Positions 32,612-46,517 are shown, numbered from the stretch's first letter. The stretch: 64,000 nucleotides of DNA from Thysanoteuthis rhombus (GCA_963457665.1 OY735222.1:40266408-40330407); one strand, 5' to 3'. Notes: a model not told the origin generated them from the sequence alone. A program made the numbers and translations.

Positions 32612-34930
32612 CGACACAACTTATCTATGTAAAATTCTTGAATAAATGAACAGACCAAGTTTAAAATATGCTAATTGAGAATAATACGTGTAACAAATCC
32701 ATGCCTAATGAGACTATAACTACAAATTTTAGAAGTATAAATGATGTGCTAAGTACCAATTGGTTTTAGAGTGTATTATACTCTGTTCACCATGGAATAC
32801 GTGGAAGAGACTGAAGTAATTCATAGTCTTCAGGAGCTGCAGTCCATCTAAATTATTTTGATTTGATAAATGTGTTGTATATCTTAACCAAGACAGTATT
32901 AGGTAAGTGAAGTCAACTTATGGAGTCTTATAGAAGTTTATTATTTAGTTTTAAAATTCATAATGATCAAAATGGAAAAATAGACTGTCAAAACTATTTT
33001 TTTTAATACTGTTTAATTATTCAACTGGATCTGGTATTATGTTGATTTGATTTAGACTATACTTTTTTTTTCTGCATTACAATGAATAAAAATTAGCTTT
33101 TCTCCCATTACTATCTATAAACAGTCTCTTTTCTCTCTAAGAAAAGTCTCCCCGAGTGGAATGTGGTGCAGACAATGATAGTCATTTTTCTATCATTCTA
33201 GAACATGTTTAAAAAGAGCGTTAAAAAGCTCCTTGAGAGTTGCTACAATAGAGATAGGTGAAACAAACAGTTATTGCCAAATGAAAACAATTTTATCTTC
33301 ATTTTACAAAGAAACGAAGTAATTTATTTTAATTATATGATTCATTTTAAAGAAAGAATTTTATTTTATTTCATGATATCAAGTAAAGGAAAAAGACAGC
33401 AGGGGAATATATGATTACACCTCAGAAGTTAATCAAAATGACAGGGTACAGAGGAAAAAAATTGTATTTCTAATCAAAGAAGAAACAATGTAATTCAATT
33501 TATCTCATGCATAGAAAAAAAACATAAAACCAAGTAGTACAGAGGATTCTAGTTAACGGTTTTTTACACCTGTATAACCAAAAATTATCCCTAATTGTTA
33601 TTTATCATTATGATTATCATACAGGATTAAACAAAACATAATCTAATTTTTCCCTAAGAAAGATATAGATGATGCCCGTTCTCAAAGTGCAATGAACTAT
33701 GATGGTCTCATTATTTTATCTTTCCTGTTCCTTCACAGGGGATTTGAACTTTTCAAGGGAAAAAGCTAATGTAAATGATACCTAAAGGATAAATTAACAT
33801 TATCTTTGATTTTTCTACAACAAGAAATCAATTAGGCTGCTTATTCCTGCTCAGTCCTTCCTGATAATGATTCAGTTGAATGTTAAAAAAGTATTAGGAA
33901 ACTGTGAAAAAAAAAAAAAAAGGCCCTATTGTTTTTACTGTCCAGCTACCTCTGTCAATGTATCAGTTTTCAGTCAGGGATTTGCTGGTGGATATGACTA
34001 GAGTGGGTAGTATAAAAAGTAGTGCTTGATAAAAGCTCTCATTTTTTCTATCTTGACCAGTAGTCAAGAATGTTTAAAAACTTACACATCCGAAATCGAG
34101 CTGACTCAAGTGATCAAGTTAAATATTACAGGCTTTTATTAAATTATTTATTAGTATGATAATAACCGAATCCAGAAATCAAATATTGTGAAATTAGTCG
34201 AAATCAGACATCCATTTTTTTTTGTAAATCCATTGCTGGATATTAAACAACTGGATATAAATTCTGGTATCTAACTACTTTTCATTGACTATGAAAATTA
34301 AATTTTCCAAAAATCTCAACTAATTCATGATAAAATCATTTAAAGGTAATTGTCATTTCTAAACAAGCATATTTTCCAAACTATCCAACTTTTTTTTAAT
34401 TTCAGAGTTTAAAGGAGATATCTTACTTAGCTTAACAAAATATGGTTTTATGGAATTAAATTTTTACAAACAAGTGATCTGGTAGGCCAGTGACGTAGAA
34501 GAAAATACCATAATCCATTTTTGAAGCCTATCCTACGAAGAATAAGAGCCTCACGTGGAATTTGATGAATTGCTAATGATCAAAGGGAGATAACTTGATG
34601 TGATTAAGGTAGAAAGGCCAACATAAGTAGAAATAATATACACATTTATATACATTGACAAAATTATTATCGAAAAAGACTTTGAGAATTGAATTTTCAA
34701 ATAATACGTATTCACCAATTGAAAACATGAAATATTTTGACTAACCTGTACTTTAAACTTTTATTAACTCCGCTTTTACCTGAAAATAAATATTTCAAAC
34801 CATCAAGTTCCCCTAATCATAAATCAATAACCACAAAAAAAACAAAAAAAAAACAATTAATTTTTAAATAAAAAAACAAAACAATTTGGTGGAAGGAGGG
34901 GGTTGATTTAAAAAAAAAATTTTTTTCTCT
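32612..34930. other. No gene recognised
   Basis: AT-rich DNA with many short A/T runs. A weak 34-nt exon-like segment on the minus strand near 34746-34780 (acceptor ttattttcag, donor gttagt) does not match the phase needed by the stalk exon. Confidence 0.4.
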
Positions 34931-34938
34931 AGACAACA

Positions 34939-36330
34939 TAATCATCATCATCATGATCAGCAGCAGGAGTTTTTCAAGCTCCATCTTTGGATGTGGACCT
35001 TCCCCTCGCGGAGCCAATACATTCTCAATTTGTTTAGTTGTCTCTCCATCTTGTATTCTGCTGGCCTCAGTTGTGCAAGTGATCTTTGGGGATCCATATT
35101 GTGAGTTGTGATGTCCATCAGTTGTCTGCCATTCTTGCAACAAGACCAGCCCATTGCCATTTGAGTTTTCTAGTGGATTCTATGTCTCAGACTCCTGTTT
35201 TCTCCCTGATATACTGCGCTGTCTTGTGATCTCTCCATATGAGGTTGAGCATGATTCTTTCATGTGCACGTTGCATGCTTCTCAGTCTCTTGGTTAGAAT
35301 CCATGTTTCAGCTCCATAGGTGACTAACAGGAGGATGCATTGGTTGTATATCCTTCTTTTCAGGACTAATGGGATCTTCTTGTTTTTAAAAGTTGAGCTT
35401 GATCTACCAAAGGCTTGCCATTCTAGAGTGATTATTTGCTTGATTTCTTCCATTGAAGATTCCATGGAGATTCGTTGTCCTAGGTAGATGTACTGGTCTA
35501 CTTTCTCCGGTTCGGCACCTTCGATTTTGATTGTTTTTTTCTCATTTCCGATTATTATACATGACCTTTATTCTGCTGAAATTCATGTGTAGGCCAACTT
35601 TTATGCTTTCCTCATTGAGTTCATCATCAGTTGGAAGTCGTGTAGGTTCTCTGCAAAAAGGGCAATGTTGGTCACAAATCTGAGTTTGCTCAGATATTTA
35701 CTATTTTGATTACTTTATTTTCCCAGTCTAGGTTGCTGAAGACCATCTAGAGGCAGGCTGTGAAGAGTTTGGGTGAGCTGGTATCACCTTGTCTTACCCC
35801 TTTTTGGCACTGAGTCTTTATGTAGCCTAATAAAGGAGCTACAGGGTCTACACCCAGTAGAGTGATGGCCTTCATAACCATGGAAATTTCCACAGAGTCA
35901 GAGGCTTTCTTGAAGTCTATAAATGTAGCAGTGAGTGGTATTTTGTATCCTGCTGCTTTTTCTTTCGGCTGATTTATTGAATGAAGATGATCCACGGTTG
36001 AGTTGTTTCTTCTAAAGCCAGCTTGTTCCTATGGTTGATTTTCATCTGGCACTTTTGTGTTTTGGTTGGTGATGATTTTTGTAAAATATTTGTAGATGCA
36101 GTTCAGTAGGCTTATAGGTCTGTAGTTGTTGAGGTCTTTTGGGTTTCTTTTTTCATATAAAAGCATAATGATTGCTGTGTTCCAGTCTTTCGAGACTTTA
36201 CTTTGTAATAGAGTAGCTAGTTTCCAAAGGACAATCTTACCAGCTTTTTTGAGTAGATCGATGGTGATGTTATCTGGTCCAGGGGCTTTTCCTGTCTTTA
36301 TGCTCAACACATACATCACCAGTCAGCACG
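34939..36330 (-). mobile_element. RTE LINE, 5'-truncated, about 1.4 kb
   Basis: The plus strand begins with a (CAT)-type tail. The minus strand encodes, in shifted frames, GKAPGPDNITIDLLKKAGKI, RNPKDLNNYRPISLLNCIYK, the palm segment TFIDFKKASDSVEIS, QKGVRQGDTSSPKLFTACL, and the C-terminal YGAETW / MQRAHERIMLNLIWRDHKTA blocks. The catalytic ADD region (about 35670-35690) is damaged. It is the second-longest RTE copy in the window. Confidence 0.9.
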
Positions 36331-36349
36331 ACCAACTTAATTTTGGTTG

Positions 36350-39300
36350 AGAGTTTCTCATTGAAACATAAGGTTTTAACCAATCGAGTTCCCATTATTT
36401 AAAGATTTATTACGTATGCAATAAATGTTGTGGTTTTCAGAAGTTGGAAAATTATGGTGGGTTTTTTAAAGCAAGTCACTTTTGGTAATCCTTGCTTGAG
36501 AGAGTATGAAATACATGAGCTAAACAAAGAATTACCACATAAAAATGTCATTCTACATTTCTTTATGATAATTCACCGAATGTTCATCTGTCTGCCCATC
36601 TGTGACTGTAAAAACTATTTGACATGACCCCTGAAATTTTCCTGATGCCCTGGGTAGGTTTTTCACAAGTAAAATTTTGAAAATCATCCCCACTAAATTT
36701 TTTCGCAGGTGTATATTGAGGGGATGTGGGTGGTGGATGATTGATTCACAATTAGAAAAGACACAATTTTTCTTGCCATATTCCTGACTACCACATTGGA
36801 GAATTAAACAACTCCCTACACCTAAGACCCACATGGCCACTGTGTATTGAGTGAAGGATTTCAGCTCTTAATTTAGTCAGGATCACAATTCTATCCTGAC
36901 AGAATGATCAAGTCTTTTTGCGTCAATAGCACATTTCAATTATGAAAAGAAGGTTTAATCTCTTCCTTAATACTTTGTTCTTCTGTTGGCCATCCATTTA
37001 GAATAAAATTAATCATGTTTTGCAACATAGGATTGGCAAGAGCAGCCTCTTGAATTTCTTGGAGTTTTCAATGATTCATTTTTCCGCTTTTTGCATAATT
37101 TCCTTTTTGCTGAACAGTTACTTCAATCGTGATACCTGTTACATCTCTCGTACCTCAGAGAACTTTGAAGTCAGTGATCAACTTTTTTTTCAGGTGATTT
37201 CATGTGTATTTTTCTGCATGATTTATTTTGCGCTGTTTCATCTCCCATCTATGACTTCATATTCATGACCTGTGACCATTTCAACTGCCTTTTCTAATTT
37301 TAAATCTGAAATAAGCCGAAGTCTCTCAGACATTTTTTTGTTCTGGAGTTCTATAGTCAACCAATGATGAATTTGGTCATTTTTATTTTTGGATTTACAA
37401 GTTCATGAACCGGTCAAATAAAGATTTCAACCGATTTATCTGTCTTTTGAATCCTCATAAAAAAACAGAGTATTTATTTGTACATCACTGTCTTTTTCAC
37501 AGAGTTTAGACACAACACAGAATCTTTCAAACCGCTGGCACCAATTCTCCAAATTGCCATAATGATAAAATCCAAATATTCTGGCAGGATTAATTTGAAC
37601 ATTTTTTTTTTTTCAATGAAGAAAGGATTTTTTTTCAGATAAAATGTTTCACCTTCCTTTCTCCTATTTTAGTCATGCATGGATTCAAGATCCTAACTCT
37701 GACACCACGTTTTTGTTTCTTGACAAAATATCGCAATAAAATAATGTAAGGAAGAAAAGCACGTCTTAACGGTTTATATTTATTTTCAAAAATAGTAAAC
37801 AATTACTACTAGAACAACCGATCCATGAAGCATTTATCAGCCAGTGTAACGGTCTGATGGAACATAGTTTTAGAAATAACCAACCTTTCTAATTGTAACG
37901 TTTCACACCCTCGCCAAGTCAATATCAAAAACGGCTCACAAATAATAAAAAGTAACGATTCAATTTCATTTTATTTTTATTTATTCTATGATATGATGTG
38001 TGGTAAATCATTATTGTTAATTTTTCTGTTACTATTCACTTTCATCTTAATTTTTGTTGCTTTTTATCACAACTAACCTCAGACTGGGTTCCCTTCAGCA
38101 GTGAATAAAAGAATCAAGTGTTGACCTGAATGTTCCCGGTGAGAATCACAAGCCTCTATGCTGGAGAATGTCTCTCTTACAATTGAACTACTGGAACTTA
38201 TTGGCAAGCAACAGTCCAAATCAAACCGTTAAATTGACACAACATCCATCTATCGTGTCATCTTTGTTACTGAATGATAGTTCAGTTCTATCAAATCTTT
38301 TTTTTCATTTTTTAAAATTTTATCAGATGAAGTACCGTAAAAAATTATGACTGATTTTTTTTGCTAAAATTTACCTTCATCTTAATAGATAATTATTTTC
38401 TGGTCGAATTGAATCCAATTTTGTATCAAAAAAAAATCTGAAAAAAATCTAAACAATAATGGTGAATAAAAATGGCTAAGTTTTTACCTTCTCATTTCCA
38501 GACAACTTTAATGCCAAAAATTTTTTGTACATTCCTAAACATATGATGGTTCCTAAAATCTTTGGACGTTTGAATTATTTTCATAAATATATTACCTATA
38601 AAATAAAAAAAAAATATTATACTTATAAAATCAAAAATTTATACATTAATCATCAGAGTTTTTGAATGTACTTGACATTGATCAGTACACTCAAAAATTC
38701 ATACAAAGGCTCCAATGAATGATGAAAATGAAAAGTATAATTTTTATGGTCTTTGAATAATAAACCTTTCTGCTAAAAATGAAAACCTAAATAATTATTA
38801 GAGCCTTCATATAATATTCCATGTGTACTTCAGCCACTTTCAGGCTATTAAGTCAAGAAATGAAAAATGAAAAAATCCAGCCACTTTTGGCTATTTTTAA
38901 GCACCAACAGAGGCAAGGCTTTGATATTTATGGCAGCCAATCAGTGCATGAAAGTTTTACCACAATAACATCAACGTGGCTTCAATTTTTCCAGGACTTT
39001 CATCAGGCAAAAAATATCTCTGGCATGCACTTGATATTCCCTGTAATCTGTCCCTTGAGTAAATGAATTAACAGCATGGATTAGAATAAAGAATAAGTTC
39101 CTGCTGAGGAACGAACCCTCTATCCCAAACTCACTCTCTATCTATCTATTATGGTTGTACACACAATACTACTGAAATAATTTTGTGATATATCTTTCAA
39201 TAATTCTATGATAATGACGGGGAAAATGGTACCTTATGGCAACAATTGAAGACAAAATATAACCTGACAAATTACAGAAAATGAAATAGCAAACATGTCA

Positions 39301-40900
39301 CCCGTGCATACAAATCTAAAAGATATTTTCATTACGAGAAGGGCATCTGATCGAAGAAATATCATTCATTTGTGTAAGGTGGGGTTTGATTGTCATAGGT
39401 TTGTACATTCCAAGCGGCTGCTCATTCTGGGAGCCTGCATGTGACAATATATATATATATGTGATACATCACAACATTTTTTTTTAATTTAGAGATATTG
39501 TGTGCACAGTAATGATTGTATATGTATATATGTATTAAACACAAAATATCTCTCAATCAGAAAATAATACCAGGATTCCAGCCCACCAAAATTACTTGAG
39601 TAGTTCAAATTCAGTTAAAATATTTGTAATCACTGTTATCCTTTTTCTGGATTAGAAATCGAGTTTTTAGTAACATTGATGTGAAAACACAATTAGTTCA
39701 AATAAATCAATAGTTCATCTAAATAAAGTTGAAAGTTCATATAAGTTGAGAGCACTTAGAGAGCGAATACAGGAGTAACAATGCCGTTCGTTCAAAACCA
39801 GTCGAAAACGTCAACACGGTAGTATTGTTACTGAAATTGTACTGATATTTTATTTGTGTAATGCAATAAGTAATACTTTTAAATAATTGAACAAGCAATA
39901 TTTTAGGACAATTTTATTACCCCTAAAATAAATAATATCTATTCATCTTTGCTCTGAAGCAGTCCGAAAGGTCACACCAAGTCTCTAAAAACTAGAAGAA
40001 ATCTCATTACATAAATACACAAAGGTAAACAAAAGTTATTTTAGCGAATCATTTTACGAATGACAAGATGATTCGAACTAAAAGGGGATAAAAAAAAAGC
40101 TAATGTTACCATGAATTTTTAGAATAAAAGATTTCCCCAGACCAGAGGTTCACTTTCTCTTTTCGCTGCAAAACCCCAAAATCAGTTCAGTGATCTCAAG
40201 AAGGTTGTTTTCAAACGGAAGAGTGAAGTTTGTTTCAGCAAGCAGATTTCTCTGGTTGTTGCCAATAGATTTTTTTTTTTTTCAACTTGTCGAATTTGAG
40301 AGTGACTTCAAGAGTCGAACAACTGAAAAATAATGTCTCAGTCATTGGCAACCCTGGTATGATGACTTTCGAGGAGAACCCTACACAGCTAGTTTTACGG
40401 AAAAAAAAATCACTTCCGTTGAATCATTTGGTTTCATTTTCAAATACACACTTCCTTTTTCTTTTTAAAATTAAATTATTGTGTAATCTGTTTCGTAATT
40501 TTATTCATCTAACACATAGGGAGTGATTTCTTTTTTTTATTTTATCTAAAAGGTGTGATCGAGCAACATAATCGTCAGACCTTTTAGAGAATTTGGAGCA
40601 ACTTTGAAGCAATGAATACCATAACAACATAGATATTTTGATAGTAAAAAATTCATCAAAAAAGTATGATTTAGAAATATAGATTATTAATCATTCTAGT
40701 CGCCCTGTAACAAATGGTACAGAATTTTAAAAGATAAAATCATTATAGAACCTTTAATTCAAATTCATAAAAATAAGATTTAACTTATTTACTTTATAGT
40801 CATAAATAAGCGCTAAAGAAATACTGTGGCGAATCCTTTATTTTTGGTTAAAATCAAACACGAAAATAAACAAGTATTAGATGAAGATAATAAACCGTAA
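36350..40900. other. No gene recognised
   Basis: A long AT-rich spacer. Open stretches at 36553-36840 (-), 37020-37268 (+), 38821-39066 (+) and 40287-40526 (+) lack motifs and homologues I recognise. A short (TA)n lies at 39450-39463. Confidence 0.45.
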
Positions 40901-40919
40901 ATCTAGCTCTGTGTGCAAA

Positions 40920-41880
40920 ACGTCATTTCCTTTATCTACCGTCTATAAAATCTCTGAACGCACGTGCTCACTCACCCACTTTCTTAGATAGTTACTTCTC
41001 TCTTTCTCTCTCTTCATTTCCTTCTCTCTAGGACGGGTACTGTTCCGCCGGCCTCCCGACCAATTCAAACTTCGCTGTTTTCGCATCATGAACAAGCACT
41101 GTCCTAAACATTACCAATTTCATTTCACAGATGTTGAGGTACTTCTGATAAGCTCAGCAACTCAATCGTGTCCTCGTCTCTGACTCAAAAACGCGTATAC
41201 ACGTCTCTATCCCCCGTGGATGAAATTACAATGCATTTATTACACAACAGTCACGATCACCTTTTTTTTTACTAATTCTCCTCACTTCAGGAAGTGTGCA
41301 TAGGTAAACCTCATGTGTTTTCTGTAACAATTAGTCTTTCCGTTGTGTTTTTTCAGTGTCTGAGAAAGGCCCCTTTATTGCTCATCGGCAGTCACAAATT
41401 CAGGTGTCGTACATCACCCCAAACTTAGCAGTTAGGCATACCACTCATAACCTGGTTTCCCAATAATTATTCTTTGGCCTTCAAAATACCAAGCCTTATG
41501 GATTAAAAGTATTTCAGTTACCTCTGCTTCATTAACGCACAGCTACTACAACTATTTTGTACCAAGCTCCTTCCTTAGATGCTATCTTCTATCTACCTCT
41601 TCAACCTAGCTACAAGTTTACGCTACATGCCCATTCTATCATAGACCCGGTCTCCTTCTTTCATAATTTGATAACCAACACTCTCCTTCCCTATAAAGAT
41701 GATAGGTAGTAATCTAATCTAAACAGGCTACTTCTATCATGATCTATCTCACTAATGTTTACATATATTTTCTTTTCAGGCTTATATGTATTGCTTCAAG
41801 TCTCTTCATTAAATAAACATCCGATTTGTTTATCTAAACATTCATATGTGGTTTTATTAGTAATCCCATATATATACGTA
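40920..41880 (+). mobile_element. LTR-like segment with TATA box and polyadenylation-like signal (tentative)
   Basis: A gtctataaaatctctgaacg TATA region at about 40949, C/T-rich stretches, a gtgtctgagaaaggcccc block and an aacctggtttccc block shared with 23038-23960, then cattaaataaacatccg (AATAAA) near 41815. Orientation is inferred from the TATA to AATAAA order. Confidence 0.35.
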
Positions 41881-42475
41881 GCGTGTAAGTCAGACTAACT
41901 GGACAGTTTTTTTGTTTTTTTTTTAGTGATTAAAGTCTTTATTTCATTTTATAAAGTTATGTTGCAGTTTTAAAGCCTTTTCCAAGTTTTACCTTTGAAT
42001 CATGCATGACATGATGAATTAGAATCAAATGATAAAAACACTGATAATAGTTTTGTATGGGAATTCTTTCAGTTCTTGAAAAGTTTGTGATAAAAAAGAA
42101 TTTGAACACCTGATGAAATCTCATTTTAAAAATCTACTGAAATTCAAATAATTATTAAAAAATAACAGAATTTTCAATAATCATCGCGAGTACAACGATA
42201 GGTTTTGTTTTTGAAAAGATTTAGCAAAAATATTTTAATGTAAATATCCGTACTTTCGAAATCTCAATAAGATACAAAATGAAATATAATATTTCTTTGC
42301 TGTTAACTTTTTAGGTTTTGTTACTGCTTTGTTTTGTTTTTCACTTTGTTGAATTACATTACACACTGTTGGTGATTACAAAAAGTATTTAATCATTCAA
42401 TGAATCAATTCTATTCTAATCAAATAAACTCTGTCCTAAGAAGTAATAAATTACAATATGAGTATTACTACATCT
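41881..42475. other. No gene recognised
   Basis: AT-rich spacer. Confidence 0.4.
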
Positions 42476-42672
42476 CTGAATTTTTGAGATGAGGTATTAT
42501 TATTATTTCTATTAATATTCGGACCATCCTCATCTTGGTTGTTTTTCATACGTTTCGGCCGTTGTACTCTACGGTCTTCATCAGGTATCGTCTGGTATGT
42601 GTGGGGGAAGTAACAAACCGAACCCTTTATTTAACCAACGGGGGTATATAGACCGCACTCCCCTCTTAGCAT
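42476..42672 (-). mobile_element. SINE body joined to an RTE start segment (composite element copy)
   Basis: Read on the minus strand: ctaatgctaagaggggagtg, cctgatgaagaccgtagagt, cggccgaaacgt, then ccaagatgaggatggtccga, aataataatacctcatctca and aaaattcagag. Same order as the right arm of the element at 10.6-10.8 kb. The last segment is the start of RTE-like coding sequence. Confidence 0.6.
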
Positions 42673-42806
42673 TAGTGAGACAATAATAATGTACTACTGC
42701 AAAGGGAACTAATTCTAAGTTTAAGAAAAAATCATGTTTATTATGTAAAAAGACTGGAGTATCACCTTTATAATTACAGTGTCAACAACTCTGATACATA
42801 CTCACC

Positions 42807-42821
42807 AAAATATTTTCATAC
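42807..42821 (-). other. Possible 15-nt microexon (weak)
   Basis: Fifteen bases on the minus strand lie between an excellent T-rich acceptor (tttcatttctttaccag) and a consensus donor gtgagtatg. The frame would add five residues (YENIL) in phase 0. No partner exon was found, so this may be chance. Confidence 0.15.
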
Positions 42822-42949
42822 TGGTAAAGAAATGAAAAAAAAATCTGAACTGTGAGATATCCTCGATGTTTCTGCTGCCAGAAATAAATATCTTTATAAC
42901 AAGAAGGCTATCAAACATTTGGTCAGATCATTGCTAAATTTGTTTGCTT

Positions 42950-43580
42950 AGAAGAGACCTTTCAGTACACAATATGCCAGAAATTAGTATCTTTTCAACA
43001 TATCTGGTTCAATATTTCATGAGACACCGAAAAACTGCTCATGGTTCATTGATGGTCTGGCTGAATTTCTTTTGATTCTATTAAAGAGAACGGGAATGGT
43101 TGATAAGTTTTGGTCAGTTTGTTACCCCGTCCAAAATATTAGAGGGGTCATCAATGGCTCATGAGTCGGGCTCATTGATGAAGCATACAAAAATGCCAGC
43201 ATGAACACAAACACAAGAAAAGGAAGAGAGAAATCAAGAGCAAGAGTCAGGATTGGCAGATTCGACCAGCATATGTATATGAGGCAAATGACTAGATATT
43301 CTGAATAGCGGAGAAAATAAAGAAGAGCTCATGCAACTCAATATCAAGTACCTTGAAACATTGGAAGATATAAGCTTACTGCATCATCTACACATAGTTA
43401 CGGCTAGAGATACAGCATATTTGGTAACAAAAATGGGAAGTTTCATGCCTCATAAGTGCAACCACGAAGACGTTGACATGCAGTTTGTTCTCTGTGTCTT
43501 TCTGGTAGATAATGACATTGTGGTGCTCTTAGAAGATATTGAAGTTCTCATCCTATCAATATGGAAATAAGAAAAATGCG
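42950..43580 (+). pseudogene. Second decayed fragment of the uncharacterised repeat-associated protein family
   Basis: Plus-strand frames give TPKNCSWFIDGLAEF near 43030, RKGRERNQEQESGLADST near 43215, ENKEELMQLNIKYL near 43315 and MPHKCNHEDVDMQFVLCVFL followed by VDNDIVVLLEDIEVLIL near 43450-43555. The NHE-x-x-D motif and the later 'D-x-V-V-L' pattern are features of the same family as the 2.0-4.1 kb minus-strand relict, but from an earlier part of the protein. Frameshifts and stops separate the blocks. Confidence 0.5.
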
Positions 43581-44195
43581 AAACACAACAGAGATAGTAC
43601 TTGAAATACAACCATAATAGATTTGCAAGAGCAAACTTTATGTAGCAAGACTGATGATAAAAAACATCAAAAACATCATGTCATAATCTAAAAATAGACA
43701 TTCAATCATATTCTTTGAAATTATACATTTGATATACCTTAATCTAGAATCATTCCCAATTTATGACTAATTTTAGATAAGAGATGTATAATTTGTATTC
43801 AACATGGCAATGCTGTGTGTTCTAACTAATATATCTGGCGAATGTCAAATTTGTACAAGGGCCAGTTGTCGAGTAATTGTGGTGCATTATATTTCTGAAG
43901 AACTCCTGATCCAAACTACTTTAAACTGGATGCTACAATGCTTGGTGTGTTAGGATTATTTTGATATTATTCATCATTACCCAGGTATGAATGAAACAAA
44001 AGACGCAAAGACTTCAGTTTTCCAAATAAATCCTGACCTTCTATTGGACAGAAAGAGGTAATGGCCAGAGAAACAGAAAGAAGTGATTGTTGTTGAGTTC
44101 TGTTGGAAAAAAGAATGCTTTATTTTTCACCTGGTTTCATATTCTGATCACATTTCCCTGTGGAGGTTTCAGTTAAAATTCAGCAAGAATATTTT

Positions 44196-44335
44196 TCCCC
44201 TTTTAGAGGAAACTTTTATCTTACTTTTTAGGGATCAAGATAAAGGGCAAACTTTTTTCTTTTTTTGGAGATCAAAAGTAAGGGTAACATTTTTTTTCTC
44301 ATTGGGTAAAATTTTACATAAAATGTTCGCCTTCA
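44196..44335 (-). repeat. Degenerate CCCCTAAAAGTGG-type tandem array, inverted copy
   Basis: Read on the minus strand: ttttacccaatgagaaaaaa, tgttacccttacttttgatc, then tgatccctaaaaagtaagat. The first ~70 bp are almost identical to 48012-48087 on the plus strand. Confidence 0.7.
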
Positions 44336-44700
44336 CCAGTTCCTGGTAAAATTCTTGGGCGCGTTCAACAATTCTGTCTCTCTCTGAATTTTTTAGATGA
44401 GGTATTATTATTTCTATTATTATTCGGACCATCCTCATCTTGGTTGTTTTTCATACAACGTCTCAGCTGTTGTACTCTACGGCCTTCATTAGGTATCATC
44501 TGATAGATGTGGGGGAAGTAACGAACCGAACCCTTCATTCAACCGACTGAGGTATACTGACAGCACTCCCCTCTTAGCATTAGTAGTATTATTATTGTCT
44601 CACACTGGGATTGAACCTAGAACCATCAGATTACTATGGCCGAAACGTTGTATGAAAAACAACCAAGATGAGGATGGTCCGAATAATAATAGAAATAATT
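44336..44700 (-). mobile_element. Composite SINE/RTE element with inverted end
   Basis: On the minus strand, reading leftwards: SINE body (ctaagaggggagtg; gaaggccgtagagtacaac), ccaagatgaggatggtccg, aataatacctcatctaaaaa, then RTE coding start ERDRIVERAQEFYQEL (44336-44402). At 44639-44698 the segment ggccgaaacgttgtatgaaa ... ccgaataataatagaaat occurs again in plus orientation, giving inverted arms around a truncated tRNA-like core (gggattgaacctagaacc). Confidence 0.6.
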
Positions 44701-44739
44701 TTGATTGTCAATCCGTACATTAGATACTGTTTATGATTT

Positions 44740-46400
44740 GGGGTATATATAGTTCTCCTGATCATCAGTTATCGTTGATTTTGATACCCGCATAGAGATG
44801 TCATTGGATATGTTGAAGGAGAAAAGAAGATGGATGTTTGCTTTGGCAGCATGGAGAGTATGTGTGCCAAGTATGATTGTAGACGTGGAGATTAAACAGA
44901 GTGAAGAAGACACATACAAGTATTTTGACGAACAAATGAAACATTTAATGTGTGAATATCCATGACAAGGCTGAAAAAAGAGGATTCGCATAAAAAAAAC
45001 CTTCATATGATTGACCGTGTAGAGAAGAGAAGAGAGGAGGCCTGTTTAGTTTAGAGGGTCATTCCTATGTATAGAAATGAAATTTAGGAAAGAATGAGTA
45101 TTCAGGGAACACATGACATAACGGGTCTATCGTCATTTGGATTATCTATCAAATGGAGCCTGATTAGTAATGCCTGTTATAATGAGTGGTATGTTTGACC
45201 AAGCTAGAATATCAGAAGGCGGTTAGTTCAGGTTAGGCGCAAGAAGGAGCTAAAAAGGGCAAAATGATAAGTGCAGTGTTTGCGTTGTCGCCCAAAATGA
45301 GTCAAGTGAGATAGTTGCTGTGTCTGCATTTAGTAGCAATAAAGCTCTCATAAATTCTCAAATCGAGGAAGATCAGTGACAAAAGATGGTATACATGGTC
45401 ACGGTCAATGAATAGAAACTATGCCAATCACGAGTTTAGAAAGAAGAAAAGGCTGAAGGTAACCGTCTAGAAAACTAGGACGAGTGAACACGTATGTTCA
45501 GAGCCTTTATGAGGTGTCGCTGTCTGAAATGACGTTTTAGATATTCAGTTAAGAGTAGAGTTTTGTACTAAATATTGACTAAAAGTAAAGGGGCACCACA
45601 CTGTCTATAGTTTTCAGAAGGGTTATTATTAACATTCAAATAGTTCTTTTTCGGACGATTGAACTCCTTGTTGTCTGTATTGTTAACACAAAGTTTTGGC
45701 CAATTCATTCTACGGCCTTCTTCAGATTTACAACGCTAACGCAATGGTGGTAAACATAATTTTGTCAAAGGTAACAACACTATAACGTTGGAATCAGGTG
45801 ATATCTCTTTCTTTCCTTGTTAGGCCTGGGTTTCCATACCTTGTCTCAGTAGCAGAAGCCATATCAGTTCGGACTTTGAATCACACCCAAATCCAAAGTT
45901 ATTGGCATGTAACACTATCTCAATCTCGCTAAAAGATTTATGAAAAAAGATTAAGTTCAATCCCCTTTCTACTTTGGTCAACTTATTTTTTGTTCAGTTT
46001 ATAATTACCTCAAATTGTATCTAGAACTTTCTACATTTTCTTGCAATTTATTTTGGAAAATATCTAGATATTGTTTTATTAAGTCCCTCTAACCATTTAT
46101 GGTAGGGATTTTTCGCACACACTACTTTCAGTGAGCAGTAAAAACATTTCTTTTCTCTTTTTAGATTCAGCCCAGTGGTTGGAATAGTTGCAATTTTCTA
46201 TCTATGTATATGTCATTTGTGCAACGCTAACTGTTGATAATAAAAAATTGAAATTTTGCACTCACAGTGTGTAGGGAGAACAGTCTTTCTTTCTTTTTTT
46301 TTTCTGAAAATTTGGACTAGTGGCTGAAATAGTAATGTTTTCCTATCTATATACATGTCCCATGTACAGACCACATCAATTGGGCTACAGAGATGGAAAT
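44740..46400. other. Unclassified; possible coding relict near 44770-44960
   Basis: The plus strand has an open stretch reading DTRIEMSLDMLKEKRRW, MFALAAWRVC and SEEDTYKYFDEQMKHLM. It has protein-like composition but no family I recognise, and stops follow. Further on there is a cggccttcttcagatttaca phrase (45710) of SINE style. Confidence 0.3.
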
Positions 46401-46412
46401 TTAAACAATTAA

Positions 46413-46517
46413 TCCTTATGTCCAACGACGGACGCTGAAAGACGACTACTGCTACTACTACTACTACTGCTACTGCTACTGATGATGATGATGACGATGA
46501 CGATGATGATGATGATG
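46413..46517 (+). mobile_element. RTE LINE 3' tip with expanded trinucleotide tail
   Basis: ttatgtccaacgacggacgc is followed by tgaaagacgac and then (CTA/CTG)n and (GAT)n runs. The tail alone yields a false poly-Ser frame on the minus strand. Confidence 0.75.
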
